Positions 18,101-27,354 are shown, counted from the first letter of the stretch. The stretch: DNA of 64,000 bases from Victivallis sp. Marseille-Q1083 (GCF_903645315.1 NZ_CAHJXL010000001.1:2346001-2410000); one strand, 5' to 3'. Numbers and translations: made by a program. The notes: generated by a model from the sequence alone, not told the origin.

Positions 18101-18287
18101 CGACCGTCTCGGCGATCACCTGCGAGGTGGCGCCGGGGTACATGGCGGTGACTTTCACCGTCGGCGGAGCGATTTCCGGATATTCGGCGATCGGCAGCCG
18201 GAAGAGACAGATTGTGCCGACCAGCACGGTGACGATCGAGATGACGAAGGCGAATTTCGGGCGTTTGATGAAAATTTCGGCAAACAT
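15141..18287 (-). CDS. RND efflux pump inner-membrane subunit (AcrB/HAE1 family)
   Basis: A 1048-residue proton-driven drug exporter, the usual length for HAE1 pumps. The N-terminus F-I-K-R-P-x-F-A leads into TM1. The two large periplasmic porter/docking regions follow, with PEIAPPTVKV and SATYPGA-like segments near residues 38-55 and the V-D-N-A-I-V-V-V-E-N motif in TM4. The first Asp of the proton-relay pair is kept but the second position is Asn, a variant also seen in other HAE1 members. It should form a trimer that takes amphiphilic compounds from the membrane and periplasm and works with the adaptor gene seven bases upstream plus an outer-membrane channel not encoded here. The ATG is preceded by GTGAGGAA. 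Confidence 0.93.
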   Translation of the reverse strand: MFAEIFIKRPKFAFVISIVTVLVGTICLFRLPIAEYPEIAPPTVKVTAMYPGATSQVIAETVASVIEEQINGIEDLLYFKSESDNNGNYTLTLTFRPGISSDIAQVNVQNAVQRAEAQLPDTVKQIGIVTKKQSTDMAGVYSFQTDGTTLSHLELANYVRMNVKDIFARLPGLGSVEILGERNYSMRIWLDPLKMSALNLTPEVIIAKLNSQNIPAAAGTLGGEKSNPYLQLKLDVTGRLKTPEEFADIVVAAAPEGEQIRLGDIARLELGAERYTDEGYFNGQPSVAMAIYRQDGANAVELVRNANQLLDELKKRFPEGVEAVHAYDPSNYILVNVREIATTLVITLLLVIAITYLFLQDWRATVVPAVAIPVSLLGTFFVMALLGYSINVLTLFGLILVIGSLVDNAIVVVENTMRIIEEEKLPPPEATAKSMKQITSPVIAATLVSAAIYAPIGFYGGIVGTIYLQFAVTMCVALCISAFNALTLSPALCALILKPAAAAERRKFILFRWFDASLDATKKGYIGFSRFMIRRFYLTVILVLAVLAANVFLLKGLRGGFLPDEDKGSLFCELELPPGASLERTDKAMALFNEKCLQLKGVKDIVTVAGYSLMSGASENLGFAIVTLDDWDLRKTPELSIQALRDRIMAIGEQIPQAQVRAFQPPAIMGLGVTGGVTFALRTSGNDTPQEFEQQLGKLLDMLNDKQQMPDIQYAFSSFNARTPQLHLDIDRDKAEALGVPISRIFTALQSNLASLYVNDFNLYGYSFKVKLQLDGQDRSTLNDLEELMIQNDYGQMVPLTAIAEAKVTLGAQKLERFNQNLSAGVTVIPMPGASSTRIMDDLEELTSNNFGKEYAVSWTDMSYQEKNNDGRIVLLMTLAVIFGYLFLVAQYESWTIPMPVILSVAFASLGGIAALYFNGMLLDIYAQLGLIMLIGLCAKSTILMVEFSMQERNVGKSIARSAINGANYRYRAVLMTAWSFIIGVMPLLFASGAGAESRRVIGTTTFWGMLTATLIGVAFIPPMFAVFQKTRETVKKNSRRAAGKPAK

Positions 18288-18294
18288 GATTTCC

Positions 18295-19401
18295 TCACTT
18301 CACCGCTTCCGGCGCGACCGGGGTGACAACCATGCCCGGTTTCACCTTGTGAGTGCCGTCGATGATGACTTGCTCCGAGCCGTCGAGCCCTTCCAGAATG
18401 ATTTGCAGCCCTTCGGCGACCGAACCGGCCTTGACGGGACGCTGAACCACTTTCCGCTCGTCGTCGAGAATATAGACGCAATAACCCTCTCCGGTCACAA
18501 TCAAGGCGGACGGCACGATGGCGAAAAATGCTTTTTCCGCTTTGGCGGAAACCAGCGCGGTGACGAAACTGCCCGGAATCAGTTGGCGATCCCGGTTTTC
18601 GAAGGTCGCCCACAGCGTGATGGTATTGCTGGTCGAATTGACCTTGTTGTCGATCAGGGTAATGCTGGCGGTTTCGTCGTAGATGGTGTTGTCGGCGAGC
18701 TGAATGCGGACGACCGCTTTGTCCCGGATTCCCTCCATGCCGCCGAAATCGCGCCGGAAAACCCGCTCGCTCAAACTGAAGCGGACGTAAATCGGCGCAA
18801 TCATTTCAATGTCGGTCAACTTGCCGCCCTGCGGGGTGATCAAATTGCCCTCGGTAAAGACGCTTTTGCCGATGCGGCCGGTGATCGGTGCATAAATTCT
18901 GGTGTAGGACAGCGTATTTTCCGCATCGGTCAGACTGGCGGCGAGCTGTTTGAGATTGGCCTGTGCCGAATCGATTTCCAGCACCGCTTTGTCGTGCGAG
19001 GAAACTGCCACCGCGTTGCTTTCCAACAGCGTACTGTTGCGTTTGAATTCGGCGTCCGCATAACGCAGCGAAGCCTCCAGCAGTTCTTGCTGGGCTTTCA
19101 GCCCATCCACGGCCGCGCGGTAGGTGGTGTCTTCCAGCTCGTAAAGCAGGTCGCCCTCCTGAACCATCGTTCCTTCGGTGAAGTTGATCTTCAGCAAAGT
19201 GCCGGTAATGCGCGGCATGAGGTCGACGTGTTTGATCGCTTCCACCGAGCCGACGTAACGTCTGGGCGCCGCTTCCGCGACCGTTTTAACGGAATCGACG
19301 ATCACCAGCGGTGGCGCGTTGTCCGTTTCGGCGGCGTGCGTCAATCCGGCACCCCACAAAAATACGGCAGCAATTCCCGATAGCAACAGTCGTGACGTCA
19401 T
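18295..19401 (-). CDS. RND efflux periplasmic adaptor (AcrA/MFP family)
   Basis: A 368-residue membrane-fusion protein linking the RND pump to the outer-membrane channel. A signal peptide (residues 1-23, ending A-E-T) lacks a lipobox Cys, so the protein is probably soluble and periplasmic. The order is: first half of the barrel-sandwich domain, an alpha-hairpin (about 90-150) with S-H-D-K-A-V-L-E-I-D, second lipoyl half with the I-Y-A-P-I-T-G-R-I-G motif near 165, then beta-barrel and membrane-proximal domains. A very strong GGGAGGAAAC binding site precedes the ATG. It begins a two-gene leftward operon and is divergent from the MarR gene, its likely repressor. Confidence 0.92.
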   Translation of the reverse strand: MTSRLLLSGIAAVFLWGAGLTHAAETDNAPPLVIVDSVKTVAEAAPRRYVGSVEAIKHVDLMPRITGTLLKINFTEGTMVQEGDLLYELEDTTYRAAVDGLKAQQELLEASLRYADAEFKRNSTLLESNAVAVSSHDKAVLEIDSAQANLKQLAASLTDAENTLSYTRIYAPITGRIGKSVFTEGNLITPQGGKLTDIEMIAPIYVRFSLSERVFRRDFGGMEGIRDKAVVRIQLADNTIYDETASITLIDNKVNSTSNTITLWATFENRDRQLIPGSFVTALVSAKAEKAFFAIVPSALIVTGEGYCVYILDDERKVVQRPVKAGSVAEGLQIILEGLDGSEQVIIDGTHKVKPGMVVTPVAPEAVK

Positions 19402-19541
19402 GTTTCCTCCCTGTCCGTGACAGATATTGTTTGATTGCAGTAAGAATAATGGTCAATTATATTGGTTCTATTGCGAACTATTTTAATATATGTTTAAACT
19501 TTGGAAAGACAAATCGATTTTTGATTTTTTTGTTTGAAAAG

Positions 19542-19571
19542 TATTGTAAACGCGGTGAGGTTTACTATATT
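19542..19571 (+). promoter_or_regulatory. marR promoter overlapped by an inverted repeat
   Basis: GTAAAC (19546-19551) and GTTTAC (19560-19565) form an inverted repeat, extended to ATTGTAAAC / GTTTACTAT with one mismatch. It lies over a promoter with TTGTAA (19544-19549), a 16-base spacer and TATATT (19566-19571). This is a good candidate MarR operator controlling marR and perhaps the divergent efflux operon. A shorter GTTC-N6-GAAC repeat is at 19465-19478. Confidence 0.5.
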
Positions 19572-19621
19572 AATTCCAGCGATAAAGGTTTTGCTGCGGA
19601 CGGTTTTTGGTTCGGAGAGAC

Positions 19622-19645
19622 ATGAGAACATTTGGGGGCAAGTGA
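19622..19645 (+). other. Seven-codon upstream frame with a strong ribosome binding site
   Basis: ATG AGA ACA TTT GGG GGC AAG TGA follows CGGAGAGAC. It may be a leader peptide, or the true marR start put out of frame: removing one G from the G5 run makes this ATG in frame with the MarR coding region. Neither downstream in-frame ATG (19653, 19671) has a good binding site. Confidence 0.4.
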
Positions 19646-19652
19646 CCAGAAG

Positions 19653-20141
19653 ATGAAAGACGTGGCCGCCATGCGGGAACTGACGGTGGATATTTATACC
19701 ATCAGCCGGTGTACGCACAACTATTATGCGCGCGAATTGCGGAAACTTCACATCACGATGGGGCAGTTCCCGTTTATCATGGGCATCGTCGAGAACGACG
19801 GCATTTCGCAGGAAAAGTTGTCGGCGGAGATCATGATCAGCAAGAGCACCACCGCCGCCATCGTCCAGCAACTGCTGAATGCCGGCCTGGTCACCCGCGA
19901 AATCGATCCGCTCGACCGGCGCAACTTCAAACTCCACGCCACCGGCAAAGCGCTGCAACTGGTGCCGAAGATTGAAGAAAGCATCGACCGCTGTCACGAG
20001 ATGATCACCGGGGAGCTGACTGAAATCGAGCGGGATATTTTTGCCAGACTGGTAAAAAAAGTTCGAAACAGAACTGAAATTATCCTGGGACACAAGCGTT
20101 CCGGCAAAAACGTTTCCGGTACCCGGAAAGACGAAGGGTGA
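19653..20141 (+). CDS. MarR-family transcriptional regulator
   Basis: A ~162-residue winged-helix regulator. Residues ~35-110 contain the MarR pattern: L-H-I-T-M-G-Q-F-P-F-I-M, then the recognition helix in S-Q-E-K-L-S-A-E-I-M-I-S-K-S-T-T-A, and the wing D-P-L-D-R-R-N-F-K-L with the conserved D-x-R-D/N-x3 turn. MarR proteins usually bind as dimers to a palindrome and release DNA when a phenolic or other efflux substrate binds. It is divergent from the RND efflux pair and probably represses it. The start is uncertain: ATG 19653 is chosen, TTG 19632 is in frame, and the well-placed ATG at 19622 is one base out of frame. Confidence 0.85.
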   Translation: MKDVAAMRELTVDIYTISRCTHNYYARELRKLHITMGQFPFIMGIVENDGISQEKLSAEIMISKSTTAAIVQQLLNAGLVTREIDPLDRRNFKLHATGKALQLVPKIEESIDRCHEMITGELTEIERDIFARLVKKVRNRTEIILGHKRSGKNVSGTRKDEG

Positions 20142-20424
20142 GATCGCTTTCTAACGTTTGCATAAGCGGTTCGGCACCGTTGACCGCCCGCAACGGCGAA
20201 TCGTTCAAAACCTGAGATTTCCTGAACCGCCACCAGCAGAAATGCCCCGACTCCGCACGCCGGCATCTGACTTCGATCACCTACCGCATTTGCCCCGGAA
20301 ACGCCGCCGGCCGCGCGGCCTGACTTCATATATCGGTAAAGCATTTTTGACGATTGCTCATATTATCATCATATTACCGATTGGAAAAATTCAGGGAAAG
20401 AGTTCGGGCGTTCCCGGCATTCCA

Positions 20425-20453
20425 TTGACAAAAATTTTCTTTTCTCCTATACT
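20425..20453 (+). promoter_or_regulatory. Consensus sigma-70-type promoter of the second GntR cassette
   Basis: A perfect TTGACA (20425-20430), a 17-base spacer and TATACT (20448-20453), with a ~15-20 base leader before the GntR ATG. The region from 20142 to 20424 otherwise has no recognisable gene. Confidence 0.85.
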
Positions 20454-20475
20454 ATTACCAGATCGGAGAAATACC

Positions 20476-21603
20476 ATGAATCGAAAACTGCTCTACGAAA
20501 ACATCGTCGACGACATTCGCGCCCGGATGCGCAGCGGGGAATTGGCCGCGGCCGATCCCCTGCCGCCGGTGCAACAGCTCTGCCGTCACTATCAGGTCAG
20601 CCATATCACCGTGCTGCGCAGCCTGAAGGAGTTGAACGCGGCCGGGGTCATCCACCGCCACGGCCGGGGGTATCGTGTCGCTCCGGTCCTGAAGCTGGAG
20701 GAGGAGTTCGCCTTGAGCTCCCGGGCCACCACCATCGGACTCTTTTTGCGCTCCTACTGGAATGCCCCGGACAACTACTTCAATCAGATCAACCAGGCCA
20801 TCGAGAACGAACTCTTCGCCTCGCGCATGGATACGCTGCGTTCCCACTTCAGCAATGTGTTCAACTACTGCCAGCCCGACTCTTCCGGCGAATACGCCGA
20901 AGCCGATGAGATCCTGCGCCAGATGCTGGCCATCGCCCGGCGCTGCTGCGGTCTCCTGGTCGATGAACGGGTTTCGGACCGGATACTGGCCGGATTCCTG
21001 CAGCACTCCGACGTGCCGGTGGTGGTGGTCAACCGCGCTTCCGAGCTGCCGGTCGGTTCCATCGCCATACCCAACTTCTCCGGCGTCAAGCTGCTGCTGG
21101 ACGCCGTCCTGACCCGGGGCTATACCGACATATTCTTCTGCGGCACCGCCGCCCGGCGTTTTTACAACGACTATCAGCGGTTCCGGGCTCTGGAAGAATT
21201 GACGGCGCAGGAGGAGTACGCCGGGCGCTTCCGGATGCACTGGCATACCGACTGGGAGGTTCCTTTTGAAGTTTATTACCAGAAACTGTATAGCGCACTG
21301 ACCCGGCTCTCTCCGCCGCGCAAGCCGCTGATCTTGGCTCCCAGCGACCTTCTGGCGCTGGAACTTTACAAACGGCTTTCCACCCGGGACTGCGAAGTTG
21401 GCCGGGACTACGGACTTTGCGGCTTCTACGGGAGCCCCGTGACTCTTCCCGGCGGCCGGATCATCACTTCGGTCCGGGTCAACACCGACGCCGTCGGCAG
21501 CAGCGCAGTGAAGCTGCTGCTCAAATTCGTCCACAACCCGTGGTGCGAACGCAAAGAAGGAAAGGAGGTCGGAGCCGAACTGGTCTACGGCGATACCGCC
21601 TGA
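20476..21603 (+). CDS. GntR-type regulator with LacI-like sugar-binding domain (second copy)
   Basis: A 375-residue regulator built like the one at 13639: GntR winged helix at residues ~1-75 ([31 protein letters not shown]) and a LacI-type ligand-binding domain from ~80. The frame is open upstream to 20158, but the ATG at 20476 is chosen because GGAGAA precedes it and a consensus promoter ends just before. The wing H-G-R-G-Y replaces the usual H-G-x-G-T-F. It heads an operon with pseudopilin 2 (82 bases on) and the DUF4838 protein, and probably responds to a sugar released by that enzyme. Confidence 0.9.
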   Translation: MNRKLLYENIVDDIRARMRSGELAAADPLPPVQQLCRHYQVSHITVLRSLKELNAAGVIHRHGRGYRVAPVLKLEEEFALSSRATTIGLFLRSYWNAPDNYFNQINQAIENELFASRMDTLRSHFSNVFNYCQPDSSGEYAEADEILRQMLAIARRCCGLLVDERVSDRILAGFLQHSDVPVVVVNRASELPVGSIAIPNFSGVKLLLDAVLTRGYTDIFFCGTAARRFYNDYQRFRALEELTAQEEYAGRFRMHWHTDWEVPFEVYYQKLYSALTRLSPPRKPLILAPSDLLALELYKRLSTRDCEVGRDYGLCGFYGSPVTLPGGRIITSVRVNTDAVGSSAVKLLLKFVHNPWCERKEGKEVGAELVYGDTA

Positions 21604-21685
21604 CCGGTGCCGGCACAAAAAAAACGGATTCATCGTCCCATCCCGTCAATTCCCGAAACCATCAACCCGGAAAGGATCCCGAACC

Positions 21686-22375
21686 ATGAAAACCAAAAAA
21701 ATCACACTGATAGAACTCTTGGTGGTGATTGCAATCATCGCCATCCTGGCCAGCATGTTGCTTCCCGCCCTAGCCAAGGCGCGGACCGCGGCGCAACTGA
21801 CCAAATGCGTCGGCAACCTCAAGCAGCTCGGACTGTCGTTCACATTGTACGCCAATGACAATCTGGATCAATTGCCGCCTTATTTCGACGCGAACGGAAT
21901 CGCCTGGAGCGATTCCACCGAGCGGGGAGTTCTGACCGCCTATCTCTTCCCGGCCGGAACCGACATCAACATTCATATCGGAGCGGTCAAAGTGCGCGAC
22001 GGCAAACGCCATCCCATGGGTTGCGCCGCGTTGAACGTGTCGGTCAATCCGGCCGCCGATGCGGGCGACAGCCGATACGGCTACGGCTACAATCTGGGAG
22101 CCTGGGCTCCGGTATCCCTCTCCGGCTGCCGCTATCCCTCTCTGTTGCTGCTGATCGGAGAAACCGACCATCCCTGGGGCTCGTTCGTCAATTACACCGC
22201 CGACGCTCCGCCGGCCTATCCCCATAACCGCCGGGGCGCCTTTACCTTCACCGACGGCCATACTTCGACCTATGGTACCGGGCAATTACCCAATGAAGCC
22301 CGGGGAGACAACGGCGTCGACTGTTATGTAAGCAACCTTTACAATCCGAATCCAAGCGTGTTCTTTCAATATTGA
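21686..22375 (+). CDS. Prepilin-type leader protein with H-x9-DG domain (pseudopilin 2)
   Basis: A 229-residue protein with leader MKTKK before ITLIELLVV. Glu is at mature position 5 and a long hydrophobic helix runs to residue ~30. The residue before predicted cleavage is Lys and the first mature residue is Ile, not the usual Gly/Phe pair. The [10 protein letters not shown] segment follows, as in related pseudopilins, and the C-terminal [12 protein letters not shown] matches the H-x9-DG domain. The ATG is preceded by AAAGGA. It sits between the GntR regulator and the DUF4838 gene (69 bases downstream) in a three-gene operon. Confidence 0.88.
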   Translation: MKTKKITLIELLVVIAIIAILASMLLPALAKARTAAQLTKCVGNLKQLGLSFTLYANDNLDQLPPYFDANGIAWSDSTERGVLTAYLFPAGTDINIHIGAVKVRDGKRHPMGCAALNVSVNPAADAGDSRYGYGYNLGAWAPVSLSGCRYPSLLLLIGETDHPWGSFVNYTADAPPAYPHNRRGAFTFTDGHTSTYGTGQLPNEARGDNGVDCYVSNLYNPNPSVFFQY

Positions 22376-22444
22376 AGCATAATTCTCGACTGGGAAAAGC
22401 ACTTTCCGGCCCAACCCGGCTCCGACCGGAGAAAGTCATCTGCC

Positions 22445-24760
22445 ATGAAACGTTTTTTCATCCTGTTTCTTCTCTCCTTCCGCAGCATCGTTTTCGCCGA
22501 CTTGATCGCCACCGGTGAATCTCCCTCGCCGCTGGAAGAAACCGCCGCTTTCGAGTTGCAGAACTTCATGCAGTCAGTCACCGGACGCGAATTCACAGTG
22601 GTCCGGGAGAGCGAACTGGCCGGGCGCATCCCGGAAATCTACCTGGGACAGACCGGTTTCGCCCGGGACCACCGGATCGACGGCCTTGCAGCACAGGACG
22701 AGGAATGGATTTTGCGTACCTGCGAAGAGAGCCTCGTCATTACCGGCGGTCGTCCGGCGGGCACCCTCTACGGAGTCTACGCCTTTCTGGAAAAACTCGG
22801 CGTCGCCTTTCTGACCGAGGACGAGACCGTGATTCCGCGGTGCCCGGACTGGCGGCCGGAACTGATCGACGGGCGCGGCGAACCCGCTTTTCGTGGCCGG
22901 GAGATCTATGATGAACGTCCCTATCACTTCATCCGGCAGGAGGCCGCGCCGGAAGTGCGCCGGCGCTACTGGCTTTTCAAGTTGCGCAGCCGCATCAACG
23001 GCGCATCGGCTTTCGGGGAAGAGATACTGTACCGCGCCCGGTTCCTGCAACGTACCGACCGCACTCCCTTCTGCCACAACTTCTATCGCTACGTGCCGCC
23101 CGAAACATACTTCGCGGAACACCCCGAATACTTCACCCTCGGTCCCGACGGCAAACGCACCACCGCCGCTTATGTCGGCCAGCTCTGCCTGAGCCATCCC
23201 GACCTGGTTCCCATCGCTCTGGAGTCACTGCGGGAATTCATCCGGCGCGACCGGGCCGAGCTGCCGCCGGAGCAATGGCCGACCTTTTACGACATCTCCC
23301 AGAACGACGGCGGCAACACCATGTGCGGCTGTGAAAACTGCCGCAAAATCGTGGAAGAGGAGGACGGCGAGTCCGGTCTGCTGCTGCGCTTCATCAATCC
23401 GATCGCCTCCGCCATCCGCCGCGACTATCCCGAGCTGACCATCCGCACCTTCGCCTACAGCTTTACCGCCGGACCGCCGCGCCTGACCCGGCCCGAATCC
23501 AACGTCTTGCTGCAGTATTGCGCCGGAGGCAGTTGTTACCGGCCTATGGCCGAAGCCGATTTCCGGGAGTTGGCCGAATGGAACCGGCAGGGCGCGACTT
23601 TTGCGCTCTGGGATTACTGGAACATGGGGATGTTCTTCAATCCGCCACGTCCGGAAACCATGGTCGACGCCATTGCTCCCGATCTGCGGCGTTTTCGGGA
23701 TAACCGGGTCACGGCGCTTTTTCTGGAGGCCGAGAAAAATCCGGTCACGCCGCAGAATTTCATCGAGTTGCAGTATTATCTGGCGTCGCGCCTGATGGTC
23801 GATCCGGATCTGGACGACCGGAAGCTGATCGCGGAGTACATGACCCATTACTACGGTCCGGCCGCTCCGCTCATGACCCGTTATCTGGACCGGCTGCGGG
23901 AGGGAGTCGCGCAGGATCTCACTCCCGGCCCCGCCTGGGAACGCCGCTGGCGCTACCTCGACGGTCAATTCATGCTGGACAACTATCGCTTGCTCCTGGA
24001 AGCGGAGGCGGCGGCGCAGTCGCCCCGCTTCCAGGCCCGGGTGCGGGCGGAAACCATCCCTCTTTTCTGGCAGATCGTCTACTGGCGGCAGGAGACTGAA
24101 GCCGACTTCCGGGAGCACGGTATCTCCGTTGACGCCGTCCGCGACCAGTTGAAAAACAACATTCTGGAATACCTGGACCGGACCGATTGCGTCAATCCCG
24201 GTTATTTCCGGGAACGCTTCGCCGGCCAGTTCGAGATCCTCGAAGCCAATCTGACCGCCCCCGAGCCTTTTCGCGCCATCGAGCCCAAGTATGTCTTCGG
24301 CTATCCGCAGCAGAACGATCCCGGCCCGGAGTTTCAATGTTCCGTCACTGCCGATCCGGATTCTATTCCCGGAAAAACCCTGCTGTCGCGCCATCCCAAC
24401 CAGGTTCCCGGCGACGGCAATCTTTTCGGCACCTATGATTTTGCGGTCAAAGACGGCAAAAATCTGCTGGTCGCGCCCGAAGACGAAGCCTACCACTGGT
24501 ATCGCATTCCTGAAATTACGCTGGGCAGCAATTGCCTCTTTTTCGCCCATCGCTGGCATCTGCAGATCAACCTCTCCCAGGCCTACGCCATCCCCAACGC
24601 GGAAAACAGCGAGGATAACTGCTGGGACCTCTGGTTTCACGCCCGTTTTACCGGTCCCGCCTGGATTCCCGGTTCCGCCGCGGCCAATACCATTGCAGTG
24701 GATATGGTGATCCTCACCCGCCCCGGAACCGCCGAATCGATCAGGCGGAAGCTGAAGTAA
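22445..24760 (+). CDS. Exported DUF4838 family glycan-degrading protein
   Basis: A 771-residue protein with a signal peptide (residues 1-18, ending V-F-A). Residues ~20-125 resemble the small alpha/beta domain preceding the barrels of GH20, GH67 and GH84 enzymes (F-E-L-Q-N-F-M-Q-S-V-T-G, then G-G-R-P-A-G-T-L-Y-G-V-Y-A-F-L-E). The DUF4838 region follows, with S-Q-N-D-G-G-N near 290 and C-x2-C-E-N-C near 300, and a beta-sandwich C-terminus. DUF4838 proteins are widespread in glycan-utilisation loci but little characterised; a beta- or alpha-glucuronidase-like TIM barrel is plausible. The sugar specificity cannot be read from the sequence. It closes the regulator-pseudopilin-hydrolase cassette. 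Confidence 0.82.
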   Translation: MKRFFILFLLSFRSIVFADLIATGESPSPLEETAAFELQNFMQSVTGREFTVVRESELAGRIPEIYLGQTGFARDHRIDGLAAQDEEWILRTCEESLVITGGRPAGTLYGVYAFLEKLGVAFLTEDETVIPRCPDWRPELIDGRGEPAFRGREIYDERPYHFIRQEAAPEVRRRYWLFKLRSRINGASAFGEEILYRARFLQRTDRTPFCHNFYRYVPPETYFAEHPEYFTLGPDGKRTTAAYVGQLCLSHPDLVPIALESLREFIRRDRAELPPEQWPTFYDISQNDGGNTMCGCENCRKIVEEEDGESGLLLRFINPIASAIRRDYPELTIRTFAYSFTAGPPRLTRPESNVLLQYCAGGSCYRPMAEADFRELAEWNRQGATFALWDYWNMGMFFNPPRPETMVDAIAPDLRRFRDNRVTALFLEAEKNPVTPQNFIELQYYLASRLMVDPDLDDRKLIAEYMTHYYGPAAPLMTRYLDRLREGVAQDLTPGPAWERRWRYLDGQFMLDNYRLLLEAEAAAQSPRFQARVRAETIPLFWQIVYWRQETEADFREHGISVDAVRDQLKNNILEYLDRTDCVNPGYFRERFAGQFEILEANLTAPEPFRAIEPKYVFGYPQQNDPGPEFQCSVTADPDSIPGKTLLSRHPNQVPGDGNLFGTYDFAVKDGKNLLVAPEDEAYHWYRIPEITLGSNCLFFAHRWHLQINLSQAYAIPNAENSEDNCWDLWFHARFTGPAWIPGSAAANTIAVDMVILTRPGTAESIRRKLK

Positions 24761-25181
24761 AACGGTTTCCGGCCGGAGCCGGGGATTCACCTGCAGCGGC
24801 GGGATGTGTGTGCGGCAAAAAGTCTCAACGCTGTCGATTGCGGCAGCGAATCGTTGAAGATTTGGGCCCTTTCCGATGGCGGAACTTGAAAACGGCCGCC
24901 ATTCCCAACAAACCGATTTCCCCCAGTGCTAAAATTGCGGCACCGTTTCATCGGGGTAAAAATCCGCCCAGGGGTGTTCCCAAAGAAATGGTGAACTCAC
25001 ATCTTTTTGGATCGATATGGTATGGGGCCGGGGTGGGGGGAAGCCAAAATAGTTTCTGTTTTTGCGGAATCCGTTTTGCGGCGGCTTGATAAATGTCCTC
25101 TTGATGGATATGGTATGGGGGAGGCGGCCTCGATGAGCGGTCGTCTTGGGGGAGAACCATTTAATTCAGTGAAGGAGAATC
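24761..25181. other. Intergenic region with a short direct repeat
   Basis: No gene is supported. The 14-base string GATATGGTATGGGG occurs at 25014-25027 and again at 25107-25120. The ribosome binding site of the serine hydrolase (GAAGGAG) is at the right end. Confidence 0.45.
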
Positions 25182-27212
25182 ATGAAACGATTGATGGCGT
25201 GTGTTGTAATGTGGGGTCTGGGGATGGCGGTATTGTCCGCCGGGGTGATTCCCTTGAACAAATGGAAGGTGATCGGGCCGATTCCGGAAGCCGCTTATGT
25301 GGAAGCCGAGGCGGATCGTTTTCTGGCTGAGCCGCTGGAGGAGGTTTGCGGGGTGAAGGCGGCCGACTATGTCAATCCGCGCAATCCGGAAGGGGATGGC
25401 CTGTATTTTCTCGACTTCTTCGGTGAAGTTCCCCACGGCAAGGCGATGGCTTACGCCGCGGTGGAGGTGGAAGCCGAAGCCGGGTACTATGTTTTTACGT
25501 TGAACACCGATTTCTCGGCCGAGATATTCGTGAACGGCGAATCCCGTTGCAAAGCGTTCGGCGACTCGTGGGGGAACGTTTTCTTCGCGAAATTCCATGA
25601 GGGCGCCAACCGCATTGCGGTGAAGAGCTATCATGAAGAGGGCTATTGGGCGGTGGTGCTTGCCGTGGTTGAGGGGCCGCTGGATGAGGAGGAATACCGG
25701 CAGGCGCTGGCGGAAAATACGCTGCGGCAGCGCATTGTGGATTTTTCCTATAACAGTCTGACCATCGGCGGCTATTTTGTCGGAACGGTCGGGACAAAGC
25801 CGGAATTGACCTGGGACAATCCGGCCAATGCGACGGAGATGTTCGGGAAAAATCCCCAGCAGATTACCTGGTTCGACGAAACGATGCAGGCGACCGAAGA
25901 TTTCCGCGACAGCGGCTTGTATTACGCGCTGCTGGAAACGGAAACGGCGGACGGCAAGCCTTACAAGGCGCTTTTCAGTTATTATCTGTTGCCGGAGGGC
26001 TGGAAAGAGGATCCGGAAATTGTCGAATTTGCCGGGAATTTCCAGTGGCAGGAGCCGTTCGACGGCTTCCAGACGACCTGGACGGCCATTCCGCAGCGGC
26101 TGAAGCTTTTCCGGGACAGCGCCGGGACGGATTTGGGCCTTGCGTCAAAACCCGGCGTGGCTCCGGCGGTGGTGGCCTGGCGCCAGCGTGCTTTTCCGGT
26201 GGAAACGGTTCGGCTTGCTCCGCCGATCGAATTGACAAAAGCCGCTCCTGCGTTGCGCTATGGCAGCGAGGAGGAGGCCGGCTTTCTGCCCGGCAGCCGG
26301 GAAAAATTCGATGCGCTTTGCCGGGAGCTGTATGAAAAAACCCGGAAAGCCTTTTACACCGTCATCGCCCGCAACGGCGTGATCGTCTATGCCAGGGGGT
26401 ACGGCGAACTGGCCGGGAAGCCGATCAATATCGCTACGCCGTGTTCGATGGCCAGCATGTCCAAACTTTTTACCGGGTTGTTGTTTGCCCGTTTTCTGGA
26501 CCAGGGCCTGATGGAGCTGGATGAAGACATGTCGCGTTTCATGCCGGCGTTGGCCGGCACGCCGGAATGGAAACTGACGCCGCGCCGCTGCTTCAACCAT
26601 ACCAGCAATTTTACCGGACACGGCAATTTCGGCGGCATCCGCAACCCGCTGGGCGAATACGGCATCGCCTGTTGGCTGCCGGTGGTCAAACCCGGTTCCG
26701 CCTGGAGTTACAACGGAGTCGGCCCCAATTTGATGGGCATGTATATGATGAATGCCACTGCGTTGCCGATCGACCGGCTTTTCGCCGAGAATTATTACCG
26801 TCAACTGGGAATCACCTCGATGAGCGGCGACGATCAGGGCGGCGGTTATCTGGCCAGTGCGGACGACCTGGCGAAACTTGCGCAACTGCTGCTGAATCGG
26901 GGCAGCTACGGCAAATGGCAATTTTTCGAGCCGAAAACCTATGAATTGCTGATGCCGCGCAATCTGGCGGAAGACAATCCGGGAACTTCGATCGAAGGGT
27001 ATTACGGAGTGGGCATCCAGCCGTTCTGGCCGCCGGCGGCGGGGGAAGACGACATCGCCTATTACGGGCACGGCGCCGCGAGCGGCACGGTGTTCAGTTT
27101 CGATCCGAAATACCAGACGATGGTGATCCAGGCCCGCGATGAAAATTCGGAAGCCAACGACGAATACCGCAAAAAGCTGGAACAGCTGGTCTGGGATTCG
27201 GTGGCCAGGTAG
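25182..27212 (+). CDS. Exported serine hydrolase of the beta-lactamase/EstB family
   Basis: A 676-residue protein with a signal peptide (1-20). Residues ~20-180 form a galactose-binding-like beta-sandwich. Residues ~360-670 are a class C beta-lactamase-type serine hydrolase (PF00144). The S-x-x-K active site is at S425-K428 in S-M-S-K-L, the tyrosine in W-S-Y-N-G is Y510, and Y-G-H-G-A-A-S-G near residue 626 replaces KTG, as in esterase and penicillin-binding-protein relatives. The likely activity is an esterase or peptidase outside the cytoplasm; beta-lactam resistance is not implied. GAAGGAG precedes the ATG. The large N-terminal extension is unusual for the family. Confidence 0.85.
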   Translation: MKRLMACVVMWGLGMAVLSAGVIPLNKWKVIGPIPEAAYVEAEADRFLAEPLEEVCGVKAADYVNPRNPEGDGLYFLDFFGEVPHGKAMAYAAVEVEAEAGYYVFTLNTDFSAEIFVNGESRCKAFGDSWGNVFFAKFHEGANRIAVKSYHEEGYWAVVLAVVEGPLDEEEYRQALAENTLRQRIVDFSYNSLTIGGYFVGTVGTKPELTWDNPANATEMFGKNPQQITWFDETMQATEDFRDSGLYYALLETETADGKPYKALFSYYLLPEGWKEDPEIVEFAGNFQWQEPFDGFQTTWTAIPQRLKLFRDSAGTDLGLASKPGVAPAVVAWRQRAFPVETVRLAPPIELTKAAPALRYGSEEEAGFLPGSREKFDALCRELYEKTRKAFYTVIARNGVIVYARGYGELAGKPINIATPCSMASMSKLFTGLLFARFLDQGLMELDEDMSRFMPALAGTPEWKLTPRRCFNHTSNFTGHGNFGGIRNPLGEYGIACWLPVVKPGSAWSYNGVGPNLMGMYMMNATALPIDRLFAENYYRQLGITSMSGDDQGGGYLASADDLAKLAQLLLNRGSYGKWQFFEPKTYELLMPRNLAEDNPGTSIEGYYGVGIQPFWPPAAGEDDIAYYGHGAASGTVFSFDPKYQTMVIQARDENSEANDEYRKKLEQLVWDSVAR

Positions 27213-27354
27213 GTTTCCGTTTCGCATGATTTTTACTTTCGGGCATCGATCCGGAATGGCGGCTCACCCGCGGTGAAAACCTTGCCGTCCGGTTGTAAAC
27301 TGGCCGGTGCGGCATTATCTTATCTTCCGACGGAACAACCGGTGGAGGCTGAAT

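Noticed and set aside
20158-20475. N-terminal extension of the second GntR regulator
   Set aside because: The extension has no domain, and a consensus promoter and ribosome site lie inside it just before the chosen ATG.
25014-25120. Direct repeat GATATGGTATGGGG as a mobile-element end or att site
   Set aside because: Only 14 bases, no integrase, tRNA or transposase nearby; probably chance or a small local duplication.
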